Counted from the stretch's first letter, positions 36,301 through 46,770 are shown. The stretch is 64,000 nt of DNA from Amoebophrya sp. A120 (GCA_905178155.1 CAJINV010000012.1:2006618-2070617); one strand, 5' to 3'. Numbers and translations: made by a program. The notes: generated by a model from the sequence alone, not told the origin.

Positions 36301-36586
36301 TAAAGTGCATGACCCGGGGTACGTGTGTTGCAGAGCAGGCAAGTGAGGCCGATTGTGAGCCTGTTTGGGGTTACAGCTCGAGCTGCTAGAGTAGCATGAG
36401 AAAATCGCTCTTCTTTGCCTAAACAGCATGACAAACTGGATTCAGGGACCACCGAAATTTGTCACTGGCATCCATTTTATGCATGACAAATTATTTCAAC
36501 TTTGTCGATTTCAACTCTGACACATCCATATGGTGAGTGCTGGTCGTGCCGGAGGATGCTGGGGTGGTGGAATCTTGATCGGGCAT
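27320..36586 (-). CDS. Ankyrin-repeat kinesin-14 (C-terminal motor), 20 exons
   Basis: Exons from the 5' end: 36531-36586, 36117-36249, 35530-35812, 35061-35260, 34698-34786, 34330-34479, 33982-34049, 33797-33832, 32800-33637, 32201-32293, 31913-32055, 31672-31767, 30362-30713, 30104-30170, 29817-29887, 29134-29500, 28667-28866, 28373-28451, 28082-28144, 27320-27810. Sixteen introners plus GT-AG introns at 29501-29816, 33638-33796 and 35261-35529; the joined frame is exactly 1265 codons. Residues about 20-290 hold ankyrin-like repeats (RTLLMYACGFGQAEVVHFLL, LTALHHCCRKNS, GVTPLMVS). An acidic stretch and a Lys/Ala/Ser-rich basic region follow, then coiled coil. The motor (about 915-1264) shows KGSIRVFVRVRPF, P-loop GQTGAGKT, NSESSRSH and DLAGCER. 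The kinesin-14 neck KLHNHVEDLKG precedes a C-terminal motor, predicting a minus-end-directed microtubule motor. The ankyrin part may bind cargo (inference). Confidence 0.9.
27811..28081. mobile_element. Introner, F2
   Basis: 271 bp, TSD CTGTT on both sides, in the kinesin motor region. Confidence 0.92.
28145..28372. mobile_element. Introner, F3
   Basis: 228 bp, TSD TTCTC on both sides. Confidence 0.92.
28452..28666. mobile_element. Introner, F3
   Basis: 215 bp, TSD ATCCG on both sides. The TTCACTG subtype. Confidence 0.92.
28867..29133. mobile_element. Introner, F2
   Basis: 267 bp, TSD TCCGT on both sides. Confidence 0.92.
29888..30103. mobile_element. Introner, diverged F2-like
   Basis: 216 bp; ends TATGAATCGCAAAC and GTTTGCGAATTGATA. 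Flanks CAGCG/CGAAA do not match well, so it is an old copy. Confidence 0.65.
30171..30361. mobile_element. Introner, unclassified
   Basis: 191 bp; ends TATGCATCACAAAGG and AATTTGCACTA. Flanks TCCAT/CCAAC share CCA. Confidence 0.55.
30843..31627. mobile_element. Nested MITE-like DNA transposon
   Basis: 785 bp with imperfect terminal inverted repeats of about 23 bp (left GGGGTGAAAAAAATCCATTC; right, reversed, GGCTCAAAAAAATCCATCCG), with TTA on both sides. A G-rich tip with TTA target duplication fits PIF/Harbinger (Tourist-like) elements; this is inference. Confidence 0.6.
31280..31353. repeat. Inverted repeat (hairpin)
   Basis: Arms of about 32 nt: TTTCAAACTTCAGCTGAAG... against ...CAACTGAAGTTTGAAA, with almost no loop. 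Inside the nested MITE-like insert. Confidence 0.8.
31768..31912. mobile_element. Introner, F1
   Basis: 145 bp, TSD CTTCG on both sides. Confidence 0.92.
32056..32200. mobile_element. Introner, F1
   Basis: 145 bp, TSD ACCCG on both sides. Nearly identical to its neighbour at 31768, suggesting recent activity or local copying. Confidence 0.92.
32294..32799. mobile_element. Introner, F2, with 226-bp insert
   Basis: 506 bp, TSD TTCTC on both sides. The insert 32334-32559 lies between 20-bp direct repeats. Confidence 0.88.
32314..32579. repeat. 20-bp direct repeats bracketing an insert
   Basis: GGGTCTGGAAGATGTCATGC occurs at 32314-32333 and 32560-32579. The 226 bp between them is unlike F2 interiors. 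Confidence 0.8.
33833..33981. mobile_element. Introner, F1
   Basis: 149 bp, TSD TACCA on both sides. Confidence 0.92.
34050..34329. mobile_element. Introner, F2
   Basis: 280 bp, TSD GGGGA on both sides. Confidence 0.9.
34480..34697. mobile_element. Introner, F3
   Basis: 218 bp, TSD CCCCC on both sides. Confidence 0.9.
34787..35060. mobile_element. Introner, F2
   Basis: 274 bp; flanks GCGCC/GTACC match 3 of 5. Confidence 0.82.
35262..35528. mobile_element. Possible old introner now a GT-AG intron
   Basis: Ends TATGCAGTG and ATTTTGCATA look like introner tips, flanks do not match. With one flanking G on each side it reads GTATGC...GCATAG in gene sense, and the frame closes as a canonical intron (35261-35529). 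Confidence 0.45.
35813..36116. mobile_element. Introner, singleton F8
   Basis: 304 bp; flanks TTAAG/TCAAG match 4 of 5. Inverted tips GGAAAAATCCCCCCTCCCC. Confidence 0.85.
36250..36530. mobile_element. Introner, F7
   Basis: 281 bp, TSD TGGTG on both sides. Closely similar to the copy at 63310. Confidence 0.92.
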
Positions 36587-37496
36587 CTTTTTATGTATGG
36601 TTTAGGCTTTCTGATTCTGCTTACCCCTGCAACGTAAATGTTAACGTACGTCAAAAAAGTTCGTATCGATAGTGTGGCTGCGATGCTGGGCTGGGGTGCA
36701 ATAAACAAAACAGAGAGTGAGTGAGTATGTAAATACAACTACGCTACTAGAAAATCTACGTGATAATTTTCAATGGGGAGGGGTACTAAATATTGCGCTG
36801 ATAAGTTGTCGCTACATGGTTTGTTCACTGTATGTGTTGATGTATACGAATGGTGGCGCACGAGCAGACACTGCAAACAATCAAGAACCGGAAGGCCAAA
36901 ACGACTCTGAAAAATACGACGACCACACCACCGAAAGCTAAGGAATGATGTCCACAACCGAAAAGCAACGTACTTCATCTGCGGTCGTCGTTTGTCAAGC
37001 AACCATTGCGCGTTTCTTTGGGCTGAAAGAACGATGGACCGAATCAACAATACAGAGCGCCGTCGTCGCTTTGCACTGCAGGAGTGCTGCGTCAGACCGA
37101 AGTTTACAGCTGCGCCGCGGACCGACATTTTTACGTGAGGGCGGGGCAATAAAACGACCGAATATGATGTCAGGTCTTTTCTTTGACTTTGTTAATGTTA
37201 TCAACATCACGATTGAGAAGTCAGTCGTCTTTTCGTTTTCCGCAGGGGGTAGCGAAACGGGCAATTGAACGAGGAGCGCCACCGAAAAATATTGATTTTG
37301 TCACAATTTTCTTACATCTACTACCGGGGCCGCGATGAAACAATGTAGACGATGCTACGACGATGAGCAGTAGCGACGAACAGGTAAAAAATATCAAGTT
37401 TTAAATTAGGCAATTACGCTTGCAGTTTCGTGGCTGCAGAATGGCTTGCTTCATTTTGCATTTCATCGATCCTTAGGCCTACTTGGTAGAAAAACC
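36587..37496. other. Intergenic region, nothing recognised
   Basis: About 0.9 kb between the oxygenase stop codon and the kinesin start. Short overlapping ORFs on both strands have no domains. Expected to contain the kinesin promoter. Confidence 0.45.
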
Positions 37497-39953
37497 TCAT
37501 GGTGGAAACTGTTTCAACTTCCCTCTCTGGTCGAGAATCTGACGGAGTTCGCGAATCAATATTCTGGATTCGCTTTCGCTGTTCTTTTTGGCAGCATCAG
37601 AAGTTTGCAGCTTCTCCGCTGTTGTACGAAAATTACTTCGAAAAAAGTTCAAAGTCTCCACACTCTTCCCCTCATCGGGCCGCAGGAGAAAGGTGATATT
37701 GTGGCGATGCTGAAAATTATAACTTTCGGACTCACTGCCACTGCAGCCTGTTGCGTCTTTATAATCAAACTCGAAGTTTATCCGATGCGGCAACGCGGTG
37801 AAGATTTTGTTGGTGAAAAGCTCCAGATAATCACCGATCCAGAGGGTAAGGATAATGCTCTTGGAGCTGTCAGCTTGACCTTGAGCTCCACGGAAGTCCG
37901 TGCCGACCAATAAATCCTGAATTTTTACCCAGGATTTTTCTCCTAGTTCCGCTTCGTTTTCCGAAGTGGTTGCAGAGCTCCTTGTTCTCTCGTGGTCCTC
38001 ACCACCACTATCCTGTGCAAAAGTATCGTACTCGTATAAATGCAAGTAGTGCATTACGAATCTTGTTCCCAAGGCAAATCTGCATTACAAATTTTCTTTC
38101 TCATGCTGAGGAAATTTGTAATGCATTTATACGAGTGCGATACTTTTGCAATTCATAACCAGCAGGTAGTAGCAACTCCAACCCCCTCCTGGCCAAAGAC
38201 AAGGTCAAAAAGGTCGCGTCGGTATGGGCGGGGAACGAAACACCGGATGAAAGCGCGGAAGTTTTAGAACAAGGTGCTGCAGCTGCTTCTTGTGCTTCCA
38301 CATTTTTATCGTATCTACTTTCTACTACAGGCGCTGGCTCGTCTTCATTTCTCGTTTCCACCTGCTCGGCATGACAAACTCGGGGCTCGTACCTTGAGCA
38401 TCGCAGCACGGACGCAGAAACGGAAAAGCTGTCCTCGTCTTTTTCATCGCACAGAAGTATGAACTGCAAAAGTATCTATCGTACTCCTACTCGTATAAAT
38501 GCATTACAAATTGAAATTCCCTCACCTCCATGAGAAATAAGATTTGTAATGCTGATTTGCCTTGGGAACAAGATTTGTCATGTTGCAAGACTTGCATTTA
38601 TACGAGTGCGATACATTTGCACTGGATAAGAAGCTCTGTGAAGCAATTTATTCTCCTGGTCGCGTGGTCCGCGTTTTTCCCACTACTTGAATTAGATTCA
38701 GACAACGCCTTCTCGCATGCTGACAGAGACGCAGCACAACAACAGCTCCCTTTACTTGTAGTTATTTCCCGTACTTGAAGTAGACAACTCTCTTGCTGCT
38801 CCAACGTGCTGGCCGCGCAGAATTCAAAGATCCAATCCAGCGCCTCGGTCGCCAAATCGCGCAAAAAATTGTAGGAAAAACTTCCCAACGCGTGCTGCAA
38901 CTTCGGCCGGATGCCAAGCGGAGTGTTTTTCAGATCAAGGAAATCCGCGTTGTGCCGTTTGGTGTAACCGCACTTCACAAGATTGCTCCACTTTTTCATA
39001 GAAGTAGACGGTTTTGCAGTCAGTGCAGTAGTTCTTGTTGAGGGTTCATCATTGAGAGAAGCTCTTGACGGCGGCGCGGCGGTCGCACGGCCGTGCGCAT
39101 CGTTGTCCAGTCGCCTTCTTGGCGTGACGTGGTCATCCTTATTGCTGTCGCCAACTTCTTCCTCAAAGTAGCCTTGTAGGTTGCGCAGTTCGGTTATGAA
39201 GGCCTCAGAATGGAAATTCTCAAAGTGAAAATCATTTGTGATGCATGAAATGCGACACCAGAAAGACTGTATTGCAGAGAAATGCAGGTCGACTATTGTG
39301 CTTCCACGGGTTCAGAATTGGGCTGCTGACTAGCATGAGAGAAGGGCACCGCTTTGCCTAACTAGCATGACAGACACGTAGGTTTGAGTGCCCGGAAAAT
39401 TTGTCATGCGCCGACTAGAAATGGTGTTCCAACTGGAGTCGTTTCTTTGCATTACAAATTATTCTCACTTTGAGGATTTCCAACCTGAGGCTTTCATATC
39501 GGTGAAAAGTGCGGCAGAAGCTTCTGGGTCCGTCACTCGCAGGAGCACGTAGCTGTTCTGTTGAAGGAATGAAAGGCACTGCTGCCTGATTGAATTTTTG
39601 TCCTTACTACAGATGCTTGGATGATGAAGATTAAGATCTCCTATTAGTTCGCCCACACCAGGGGAGGCACCTCCTGCTCCAGTAGAATCACCCTTCTTCC
39701 GCACGTCAGAAAGATCGAAAATGGGCGGCGAAGTGTCGGCCGTTGACGAGGTTTTTGAACCGGGGAGAGTACCTCCTTGAATAGTATCGAAGTCATTTTT
39801 CTTCGTTTGGGTGAAGGCATTCCGCCCAGCAGGAGTTCGATCATCTACTTCACATGTTGGGGACAAGCAGGGGACTACACCCGCAACGGCATCCCCATCT
39901 TTTACGCGATTGCATTTGCAGCGAACTACACCCGCCCGGCATATTGCAGACAT
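37497..39953 (-). CDS. 2-oxoglutarate/Fe(II) dioxygenase-like protein
   Basis: Four exons (39499-39953, 38629-39194, 38158-38457, 37497-38008) joined across three introners give 605 aa. The fold markers fit the isopenicillin-N-synthase-like 2OG oxygenase superfamily: QQNSYVLLRVTDPEASAALF near residue 125-150 (N-terminal helix and strand), HTDATFLTLSL with the HxD iron ligands near 418, then LWIGDYLELFTNKIFTALPH with the distal iron-binding His near 512, and RHNITFLLRPDE, where Arg would bind the 2OG carboxylate. Spacing HxD to His (about 95 residues, enlarged by a Ser/Glu insert) is longer than usual. Low-complexity Ser/Thr/Arg segments interrupt the domain. The RxS position is RxN here. Substrate unknown. 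Confidence 0.65.
38009..38157. mobile_element. Introner, F1
   Basis: 149 bp; flanks ACCAC/ACCAG match 4 of 5. Confidence 0.9.
38458..38628. mobile_element. Introner, F1
   Basis: 171 bp, TSD AGAAG on both sides. Confidence 0.92.
39195..39498. mobile_element. Introner, F7
   Basis: 304 bp, TSD TCGGT on both sides. AAGGCCTCAG subtype. Confidence 0.92.
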
Positions 39954-40852
39954 CCCTTTCGACGTTTTGGTAGAAGAGTCTTTCTTGCTGAGCCGTGAAT
40001 GATTGCACCAGCAAATCAGTAGACTCTATAAATTTTTTCCTACTAGAAGAGATTGCGCCGTGCTAGTAGGAGAAGCTTGTCATCGTCAACCATCAGCACA
40101 ACACGCAACAGGTGCACTCAAAACGATAAAAGTTATGCCCTTTGAAAAAGTGCACACCCAGCAGCAGCAGCAGCAGCATCTCGTGTTACAAATTATACAT
40201 AGTTGGGACATAATCATCTTCAGGTTCAGGCATCATCGTCAGGCAGACTCCCTGCACTCATGGCGACACCCAGCACTTCCTTTTTGCAACCATCAGTTAC
40301 CAACAGACGATATTAGGTAGCAACAGCACCAAGCAAATCCGCTACCTATCACGATGACGATACTCGAATTACATTTCACGCCCACACAGAACGTAGAAAT
40401 AATACGGATGCCTGCTATGCATCTTCAGCCAGTACTCGCAGACTCAACTGCATTCCGCAGCTTCTCAGAGCAGGCCACAAGAACCGCGCCGGTGTCATTA
40501 TCTCTTTGTTCTTTCTTTCGTCGCGGGTGTTCCTCCCTGTGCAGTATTCGTCTCACTTTTTGAATGCAGATCCTGTCGTGGCGTTTTCGCACAAAAACTA
40601 CACCTCACAGCGATCATTTTTGCAGGCAAGGCAGGGTTCTCTTCATATCCCAGCATTTGCATTTGGCGTTTCGCATCAAGGTCAAAGCTCATTGGTTTGA
40701 TAGATTGTCCTGAGTGGAAGTAAAGTATTAAAACTGACGAGTGGTACGACGAAGAAGTTTGGAAATGAACAAAATCAATGCTTCTATTTTCGTGGCTTTC
40801 GCTTTCTTTGGATGTTGTTGAGAGATCTACAACACAACTACCTTGCCTTTCA
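39954..40852. other. Intergenic region, nothing recognised
   Basis: Between the 2OG oxygenase start and the membrane-protein stop. Contains a short AGC microsatellite near 40158 and no supported gene. Confidence 0.45.
40157..40178. repeat. AGC microsatellite
   Basis: About six to seven consecutive AGC/CAG units in intergenic DNA. Confidence 0.7.
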
Positions 40853-43800
40853 TCAGTTGTGTGGTTCACAACTACTGATAAAGAAGTCGTCCAAGGACGA
40901 GCTCTCCGGTGCCTTGTCCTTCGTCACTCTCTCTTGCTGAAAATGTCCTCTTTCGTGGACCGGGACAGTATAGTCGAGGACTGCTAGTCCACCTACCGGT
41001 ACATCAACCCGTAGCGCTTCGTAGTGCTCAGGACTATAGGAGCTTCTCGTTGCAGCTCCACCATGTTCTTGATCTCCGACCAGCTTGCTGGAAGTACTAT
41101 ATTTCCACCTGTCGTCATACACGTAGCTGGGCTGCTTGCGGAGCGGCTGTACGAGGACTCCAGAGTTGCTATCCTTATCCACGCCCTGTGCGGGGGAAAC
41201 ATTCTTAATATCGGGCGAGTGACGAGTTTTTTTAACTCTGTGCCTGAGTCGTTCACTTCTCTTTATCGAAGAAGCCGATGATGAGGCCACCTCCGACGAA
41301 CTACCCGCTTCACTATTTCGGGCGGGAGAATGTGAAAAATGTCTAGAACTTGTTCGACGTCGACCGCCGCGGAACGCATTGCGAAGCAGCAGACAAAGGT
41401 TGCTGTTGCTGCAGGTTGCGACACTCGTCTTCTTGACGGAGCTGGACGTAGATGCCCGTCGAGCGGCGGCGAGACTGGTGCTGCCGCGTAGTTCCTCCTT
41501 CGCCACGGAACCTCGCCGCAGATTTTCGTTATTTGACGTTGTAGTTCCTGCTGCTCTTCTTGCCTTTTCATTCTCGTAGTTATCGACGTGTTGATGACAC
41601 GAACTTCCAGCACTTTCCTCATTTTTACCAGTGCACCCGTCAGGAGCTCCCGCGCCGGCCGTGTCGTGGTTATCAACTGTAAAAATGTCTGGGTATCCTG
41701 GAAGATGAGTGCCAGACTTGTCATGCAGATTTTCCATCACCCATGAGGTCTGCTATGTAGGACATAGTATGACAGATTCTGTGAGTGTTCCATCATGCCT
41801 TTCCTGCATGAGAAACTGCCTCTCGATTAGGTCAAATGTGGACAGCTTTTGGTAATCACGCAACACAGTTTTTTACATGTTGCAGATTTAGCATGACAAG
41901 TTGCTTTGTCCCAGACCCAGACATTTTTACGTTTCATAGTGGTGGAAATTGTGCAACGACCCGTGATGCAGGTCCACAAACATCTCCTCCGGCAAATGCC
42001 CGCTGATGTAATCATATCCTGTGCAAAAGTATTGTACTCGTAGTAATCGCAGTGATGCATTACAAATTGCTTTCTCAAATGAAGTCCGCATGACAAATTT
42101 TATTTCTCATGCTGAGGAAATTTGTCATGCGATTTGTACTAGTACGATGCTTTTGCATTTCATAAATCAAAATAAAAGCTGCGGGTCCGCTTCGCAATGT
42201 CCTCCGCGTTCTGCAGCTTCTTCCGACGCCGACACAGGCGCAGAACCCCGCAACACTTGTCGATACACATCAAAAATAACAGAACGAAAATGCCCGTCAC
42301 CATCAGGGTCGTAACCAAACCGAAAAGGCTGGACGCCATCAGGAGATTGTCCATAGCCCGCTGGTAGACCGCGTCGTCTTGCTGCTGTTGCGTCAACATC
42401 AAGTCGGCTTGCTGGTTTTCTTGCAGTAATAACGGCGAGGGTAGGAAGAGACCCGCGAGCTTTGCTCCGACAAGGGGAAGAAAATTCACCGGATTTAGTT
42501 TCTGAAAAAAACCTCCTGCAGCAGCAGCAGCATCTTCGAGGGCGTCTTGCGCCAATGCCGGGGGAGGTAGTTCGGACGATGAGAGGTGAGGTGATTCTGA
42601 TTGTAGATGTAATCCACTGTTTCTCCCGGCGGCTGCAGCAGACGGCGTAAAACTATCGTCAAAACGGAGCGGACGGTCATTGTTGCCGAGTTTTGGTAGA
42701 TCAGGATTTTGCAGCACAAGGTCACTCATTTCATCCTCGTCAGCTTCCTCGAATAAGTTAGCGGCCAAAAAGGACTCGTGATCTCTACTTCGTGACGGGC
42801 TGGTACTTTCTCCCGTCCCTCCTTGTTCTCGGCTAGTAGTAGTACCTTGCCGCAGCTCGCGAGGACTGAACCGTCTCGGCCGTTGTTGCCCTTTCGGCGT
42901 GGCGGCAACTACGACCCCGTCGTGGATGGGACCAGTGCTTCCGGCATAAAGATCTTCTGATACTGATGCAGGAACCTGCGCAGTACTTGGAATTCGAATT
43001 TCATCTTCCCGTACAAAGCTCTGGTTTCTTCGTTTCGGTGGGCCAGCAGCTGCAGGTGGAACTGCAGCGGCCGAAGTTGGAGACATCACTGGCGCACGAC
43101 CATCGTGGTCCCCTTGCCGCAACGCCAGCGGACTGGAAGCCGGCGGGGCCGCTCCTGCAAGAGAGTTGTAGTCCGTGGTTCCAGAAGGTCTGGTTGATGT
43201 CCCGAACAACTTGACCACGAAATATCGAAAAGCATCCCGCCTCAATTTCTGCAACAGCCCGGAGGAGGACATCCCGGGTGCAGTTGTCCCAGCGGTGGAA
43301 CCCGATAGTAGATTCCCCGATGGTTGTCTCCGCCCACTGCCATTTGTGTTCCGCAGTGTCGTTGATGATGTTGTTGCCATGTGGTTCACTTCTCCTCCTC
43401 CTGCACCAGCACCACCGCCTGCTGCCCCGCCGGCGTACATGCTTTGATCGTCGAGCGTCGACTGTTCAAGTTCATCTTGCCCGTCCAGCTCGGAATAGTT
43501 GTACTGACTGAAACCGTCATCCCCGCCGCCCGCGAGGAGCATTATCCTGAGTAAAAACGTACCCACACCAGAGTTGTAATGCAGATTTGCAAAGACAGAA
43601 AGACTTGTAATGCGCATCCCCATGAGAGCCATTTCCAATCGTGTTTTGGAATTCGTGATGCTGTGAACAGGAGGAGCAGATGAATCTGTGATGCGGCTGC
43701 ACTTGCTAACCTGCACTACACTGCATAGTGCAACTTGTCATGCGTGACTCCTAAAACTCCTAGGTTTGTGTTGCAAAATCCTCATCTTGACTCTGGTGTG

Positions 43801-44280
43801 GGTACGTTTTTACTCAGGATAAGCATCCCATCTACTTCGTCGTCGCCGGCAGAGGAAATGTGCTTCACAAACTCGATCAAATCTTATGACAGTGCACAAC
43901 TCCCCCTCCCCCTCATTTGTCATGCAAAACACCAAATCCAGGCTGTGCCTCTTGGCAGTGTTTGCATGACAAACTCAGGAACTCCAAACAGTAGTACAAT
44001 CCACTATAGATTTGTCATGCAAAACCGGCATTCTTGCTGATCCTTGTATTGCCGCTTATGCTATACATCAAATGAGGGGAGGGGGAGTTGTGCACTGTGA
44101 TAAATCTCGCCAGGCCTCCATCTCGCCGGTCAGAACCGGCTCGGCGATGCACAACTCGGTGAATTCGCAGTACCCGTTGTAGAGTTGCCGGATGACCAAG
44201 TTCAGGATGGTCGCCGTGTGAACTTTTTCGTACGTGTTGCCCCGCTCTGGGTGGTTCGGATCCGGCGGACCCCAGGCCAT
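40853..44280 (-). CDS. Single-pass membrane protein, hypothetical (maybe 3' part of a larger gene)
   Basis: Exons 44103-44280, 43822-43884, 42165-43542, 41939-42014 and 40853-41670 join across four introners with perfect TSDs into 830 aa. The N-terminus (about residues 1-80: HTATILNLVIRQLYNGYCEF and AWRDLIEFVKHI) looks like a compact helical domain. A long Gly/Ser/Pro/Gln low-complexity region follows, then one clear transmembrane helix (SSLFGLVTTLMVTGIFVLLF) followed at once by Cys- and Arg-rich residues (CIDKCCGVLRLCRRRKK), suggesting palmitoylation and a cytoplasmic basic tail. The C-terminal third is Ser/Arg-rich. No family recognised. A possible GT-AG intron at 44281-44453 would link it in phase to the upstream ORF, giving a 1158-aa protein. 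Confidence 0.6.
41671..41938. mobile_element. Introner, F2
   Basis: 268 bp, TSD GTGGT on both sides. Confidence 0.92.
42015..42164. mobile_element. Introner, F1
   Basis: 150 bp, TSD AATCA on both sides. Confidence 0.92.
43543..43821. mobile_element. Introner, F6
   Basis: 279 bp, TSD AGCAT on both sides. Undisturbed copy that shows what the outer element at 16237 looked like. Confidence 0.92.
43885..44102. mobile_element. Introner, F4
   Basis: 218 bp, TSD AATCT on both sides. Confidence 0.92.
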
Positions 44281-44414
44281 CTGGTATTCATATAACGAAA
44301 AAGGAGCTTATCACTCATTTTGGATGCGACAGGAACAACACGACCCGTCGCCCGCCAAGCAAACAGGACTAGTGAAAGCAACCGATAAACAGGAAGAGAA
44401 CGATTGAAAAGATT

Positions 44415-45437
44415 TTATTTAAACGTAGTTTGCAAATGTAAATGTTGAAATACGAAAACGTCCTTGACCCACATGGTATCCCAGCCCCAGATGACGGAGT
44501 ACAGCCTTGTTTGCTGAATCGCGATCTCTTTCAACCGTAAGTCATCGTTCATGGCCTCCTTGATTTTGTACAGACTCGTCAATGGGTTCTGGAAAACGGA
44601 GTTCGCAATACGCCGGATGTTGGATTCCTGGGGCGGCAATGCCGGAATCGCGTTCTGGATGTATTGCGGGATCTCCTTAAACATCTCGGCCCAGGTTTTC
44701 GACCGGTTCAAAGCCGACTGTGCCGGCGGCTGTTGAGAAGATGGTGCACCAGCCGCAGATGGGTTATTTTGTACAAAAGAGGCAGCTTTACTATTTGCCT
44801 GTCCTGCGGCCGGGGAAGGTGGCGTCCCCCGTCCTCCTTGCTGCGGAGGTGGTCCACGCGCAGCGCCGGCTGCTCCAGGTGTTTGGCTGCTCCAGGTGTT
44901 TCGTCGAGCTAGTTGTGGCACGGACACGGAACGCGCAGCCGCGCCGCTCGCCCCGGGGCCTCCACGACTACAAGTATTTCGACTGGCAGAGGATATTGAT
45001 GACCCTCCGGCGCTTTGATTCAGCGTGCCACCGGTTTCGCCCTGGACGAGTTGTTGCTGTAATAATCGGATCTGTCGCTGCTGCAGTTGGGGTTGTTGTA
45101 GCGGTTGTTGAAGACCAGTCCCAGGTGCTGACCCCGGACCCGGTACAATAGAGTTCTGCCTCTTGAATGCGGGGACGGTCGGCGGCCGGTTTCGACTAGA
45201 CATGGAGCCGCCCGCTGCTGCTCCCGCCGCCGCGAGAGGTGTAGTTGTAGCACCAGCATGAGACGACGAGGCACTGCCGCGACCACGGGGAAGGAGGGGT
45301 GGCATTTTTGGAGCTCCTGGTGCTCCTGCGGCCGCAGTGGTGTTGCCGTTTTGTTGCATGATTTGGTGCTGATAATTTTGTAGTTGTGGCCCTCCAACTG
45401 CTCCTGTAGGTAGAGTATTTTTACCCGCCTCACTCAT
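44415..45437 (-). CDS. Low-complexity Pro/Gln/Gly protein, probably 5' exon of the membrane protein gene
   Basis: An ORF of 340 codons starting ATG at 45437. Residues 1-240 are Gln/Pro/Ala/Gly/Ser low complexity. The last 95 residues look folded (KTWAEMFKEIPQYIQNAIPA, NPLTSLYKIKEAMNDDLRL). Residues 329-340 read like intron sequence, and GTATTTCAAC begins right after codon 328 (GAC GTT TTC), in phase with a CAG immediately before the ATG of the next ORF. Only 135 bp separate the two ORFs. I favour one gene of 40853-45437 but cannot prove it. Confidence 0.5.
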   Translation of the reverse strand: MSEAGKNTLPTGAVGGPQLQNYQHQIMQQNGNTTAAAGAPGAPKMPPLLPRGRGSASSSHAGATTTPLAAAGAAAGGSMSSRNRPPTVPAFKRQNSIVPGPGSAPGTGLQQPLQQPQLQQRQIRLLQQQLVQGETGGTLNQSAGGSSISSASRNTCSRGGPGASGAAARSVSVPQLARRNTWSSQTPGAAGAARGPPPQQGGRGTPPSPAAGQANSKAASFVQNNPSAAGAPSSQQPPAQSALNRSKTWAEMFKEIPQYIQNAIPALPPQESNIRRIANSVFQNPLTSLYKIKEAMNDDLRLKEIAIQQTRLYSVIWGWDTMWVKDVFVFQHLHLQTTFK

Positions 45438-46242
45438 GCCCCCCTCGCGGAGGCTGGCTGTTCATCTTGTTTCTGCGTATAATATTTTACTACCACGTCT
45501 TCTTACATCAGGATCACAACCGGAACCGCTAGAAGTAGATTATTTTAGTATACTGATGGCGTAAATAGGGGGTAAACCGATAAAAACAAGACATAACCGA
45601 CAAAAGCAAGACTGAAGAAAACCGAAAGTAGAATTGCTGCGCACAAAGTCGATGATCAAGAGCCGCGGTCAATCATGTTGACCTCTTTTTGTTTATTTCA
45701 ACATCGACAACATCGGTGGATCATGTGTAAGCAATATACAACTCAACACACACAAGATGTTCTTGTTGATCAACATTGCCAACTTGTAATTCAGAACGAA
45801 CCAGATCCAGGAAGAAGACACTAGATCCGGGGAAAACAATAAGCAACACAGCAGATCGCCATGCCCATCGGAGCCGACGCATTCGCACATTCATGCCGTA
45901 CTACTTACAACGACGGACAAAAGTTGTGCGTCGCCTTCAAGGTGGTTCTGATGGTCGCTCTCGCTTCTGGTTCGATCCGCACTGAAACCAGAGGCATCTA
46001 GATTTTTTTCAGGCGGGTCAAAGAATATCTCGTCGCAAGTGTTCTTTTTGTTCTCAGCGCGGCGTGGCCGAAGGAGGAGCCAACCGTAGTCAACAAGAAT
46101 AAGTCATGTTTTTAGCTATCCCTTTCTCATCATCTTGTTCCTTTGCAACATGATGCCAATGTGAAAATCTAGCAATGAAAAAAGTAAAAGAAACGTTTCT
46201 CTACTGCGAAAAATAAATCGTGAGCCAAAGCTGCTTTTTCAA
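45438..46242. other. Intergenic region, nothing recognised
   Basis: AT-rich. No ORF with recognisable content and no introner tips. Confidence 0.45.
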
Positions 46243-46770
46243 TCAATCCGCCATTGGATCCACATCGTCTATCACACCGCCGAAAATTCCCCCGCCACCA
46301 ATCACTCCGTGCGCTTCCTCGTCTATCTGACCCGGCCGATTGTAAAACTTCGCGTCGTTCTGCTCGAACTCGTCCGGTTCCTCTGTCGCGAGTTCTCCTA
46401 ATTCCCCCAACTTGTCCACTACTAAATTGCACAACAAATCGCCAAAACCGCCCTTGTCCAGCGCCGACATCACCTGCTCAAAGGACTCGAATTGTTGGGA
46501 GATCAGGGATTGTGCGGCGTCCTCGGTACTGTCTTCCAACACGGTGTAGGCCGTGTCCGCGGCGAGGGATAACTTCAGCCTCCTGTTCGGTTGTCGTTTG
46601 CTGGCGAGGAAGAAAAAAGCCTGGTCGTCATCCGCATATTCGATGGTCATCTCGCTGTAGAATTTGTGATGGTGCTGCTGGATGAATTCCAGGTCTTTCA
46701 CCATGGATGGCGGTTGGGAGGGGTCCTGGGTGAAGAGGCCTGCTTCCTCTTCGAAATGAAGTTGGGCCAT
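46243..46770 (-). CDS. Small acidic protein, possibly GSKIP-domain-like
   Basis: An uninterrupted 175-aa ORF with ATG at 46770 and stop at 46243. Order of features: a Leu/Phe/Glu N-terminus, a run of His residues, alternating strands (EMTIEYADDDQAFFFLASKR, RRLKLSLAADTAYTVLEDST), a helix pair (QQFESFEQVMSALDKGGF, GDLLCNLVVDKLGELGEL), then an acidic, Gly-rich tail. The order strand, strand, helix ending LxxxLxxL recalls the GSK3-interacting GSKIP domain, but the similarity is by eye and weak. The real frame is supported by length and lack of low complexity. No introner. Confidence 0.55.
   Translation of the reverse strand: MAQLHFEEEAGLFTQDPSQPPSMVKDLEFIQQHHHKFYSEMTIEYADDDQAFFFLASKRQPNRRLKLSLAADTAYTVLEDSTEDAAQSLISQQFESFEQVMSALDKGGFGDLLCNLVVDKLGELGELATEEPDEFEQNDAKFYNRPGQIDEEAHGVIGGGGIFGGVIDDVDPMAD

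Noticed and set aside
36739-37149. 136-aa minus-strand ORF
   Set aside because: No domain, overlaps similar-sized ORFs on the other strand, and sits where the kinesin promoter is expected.
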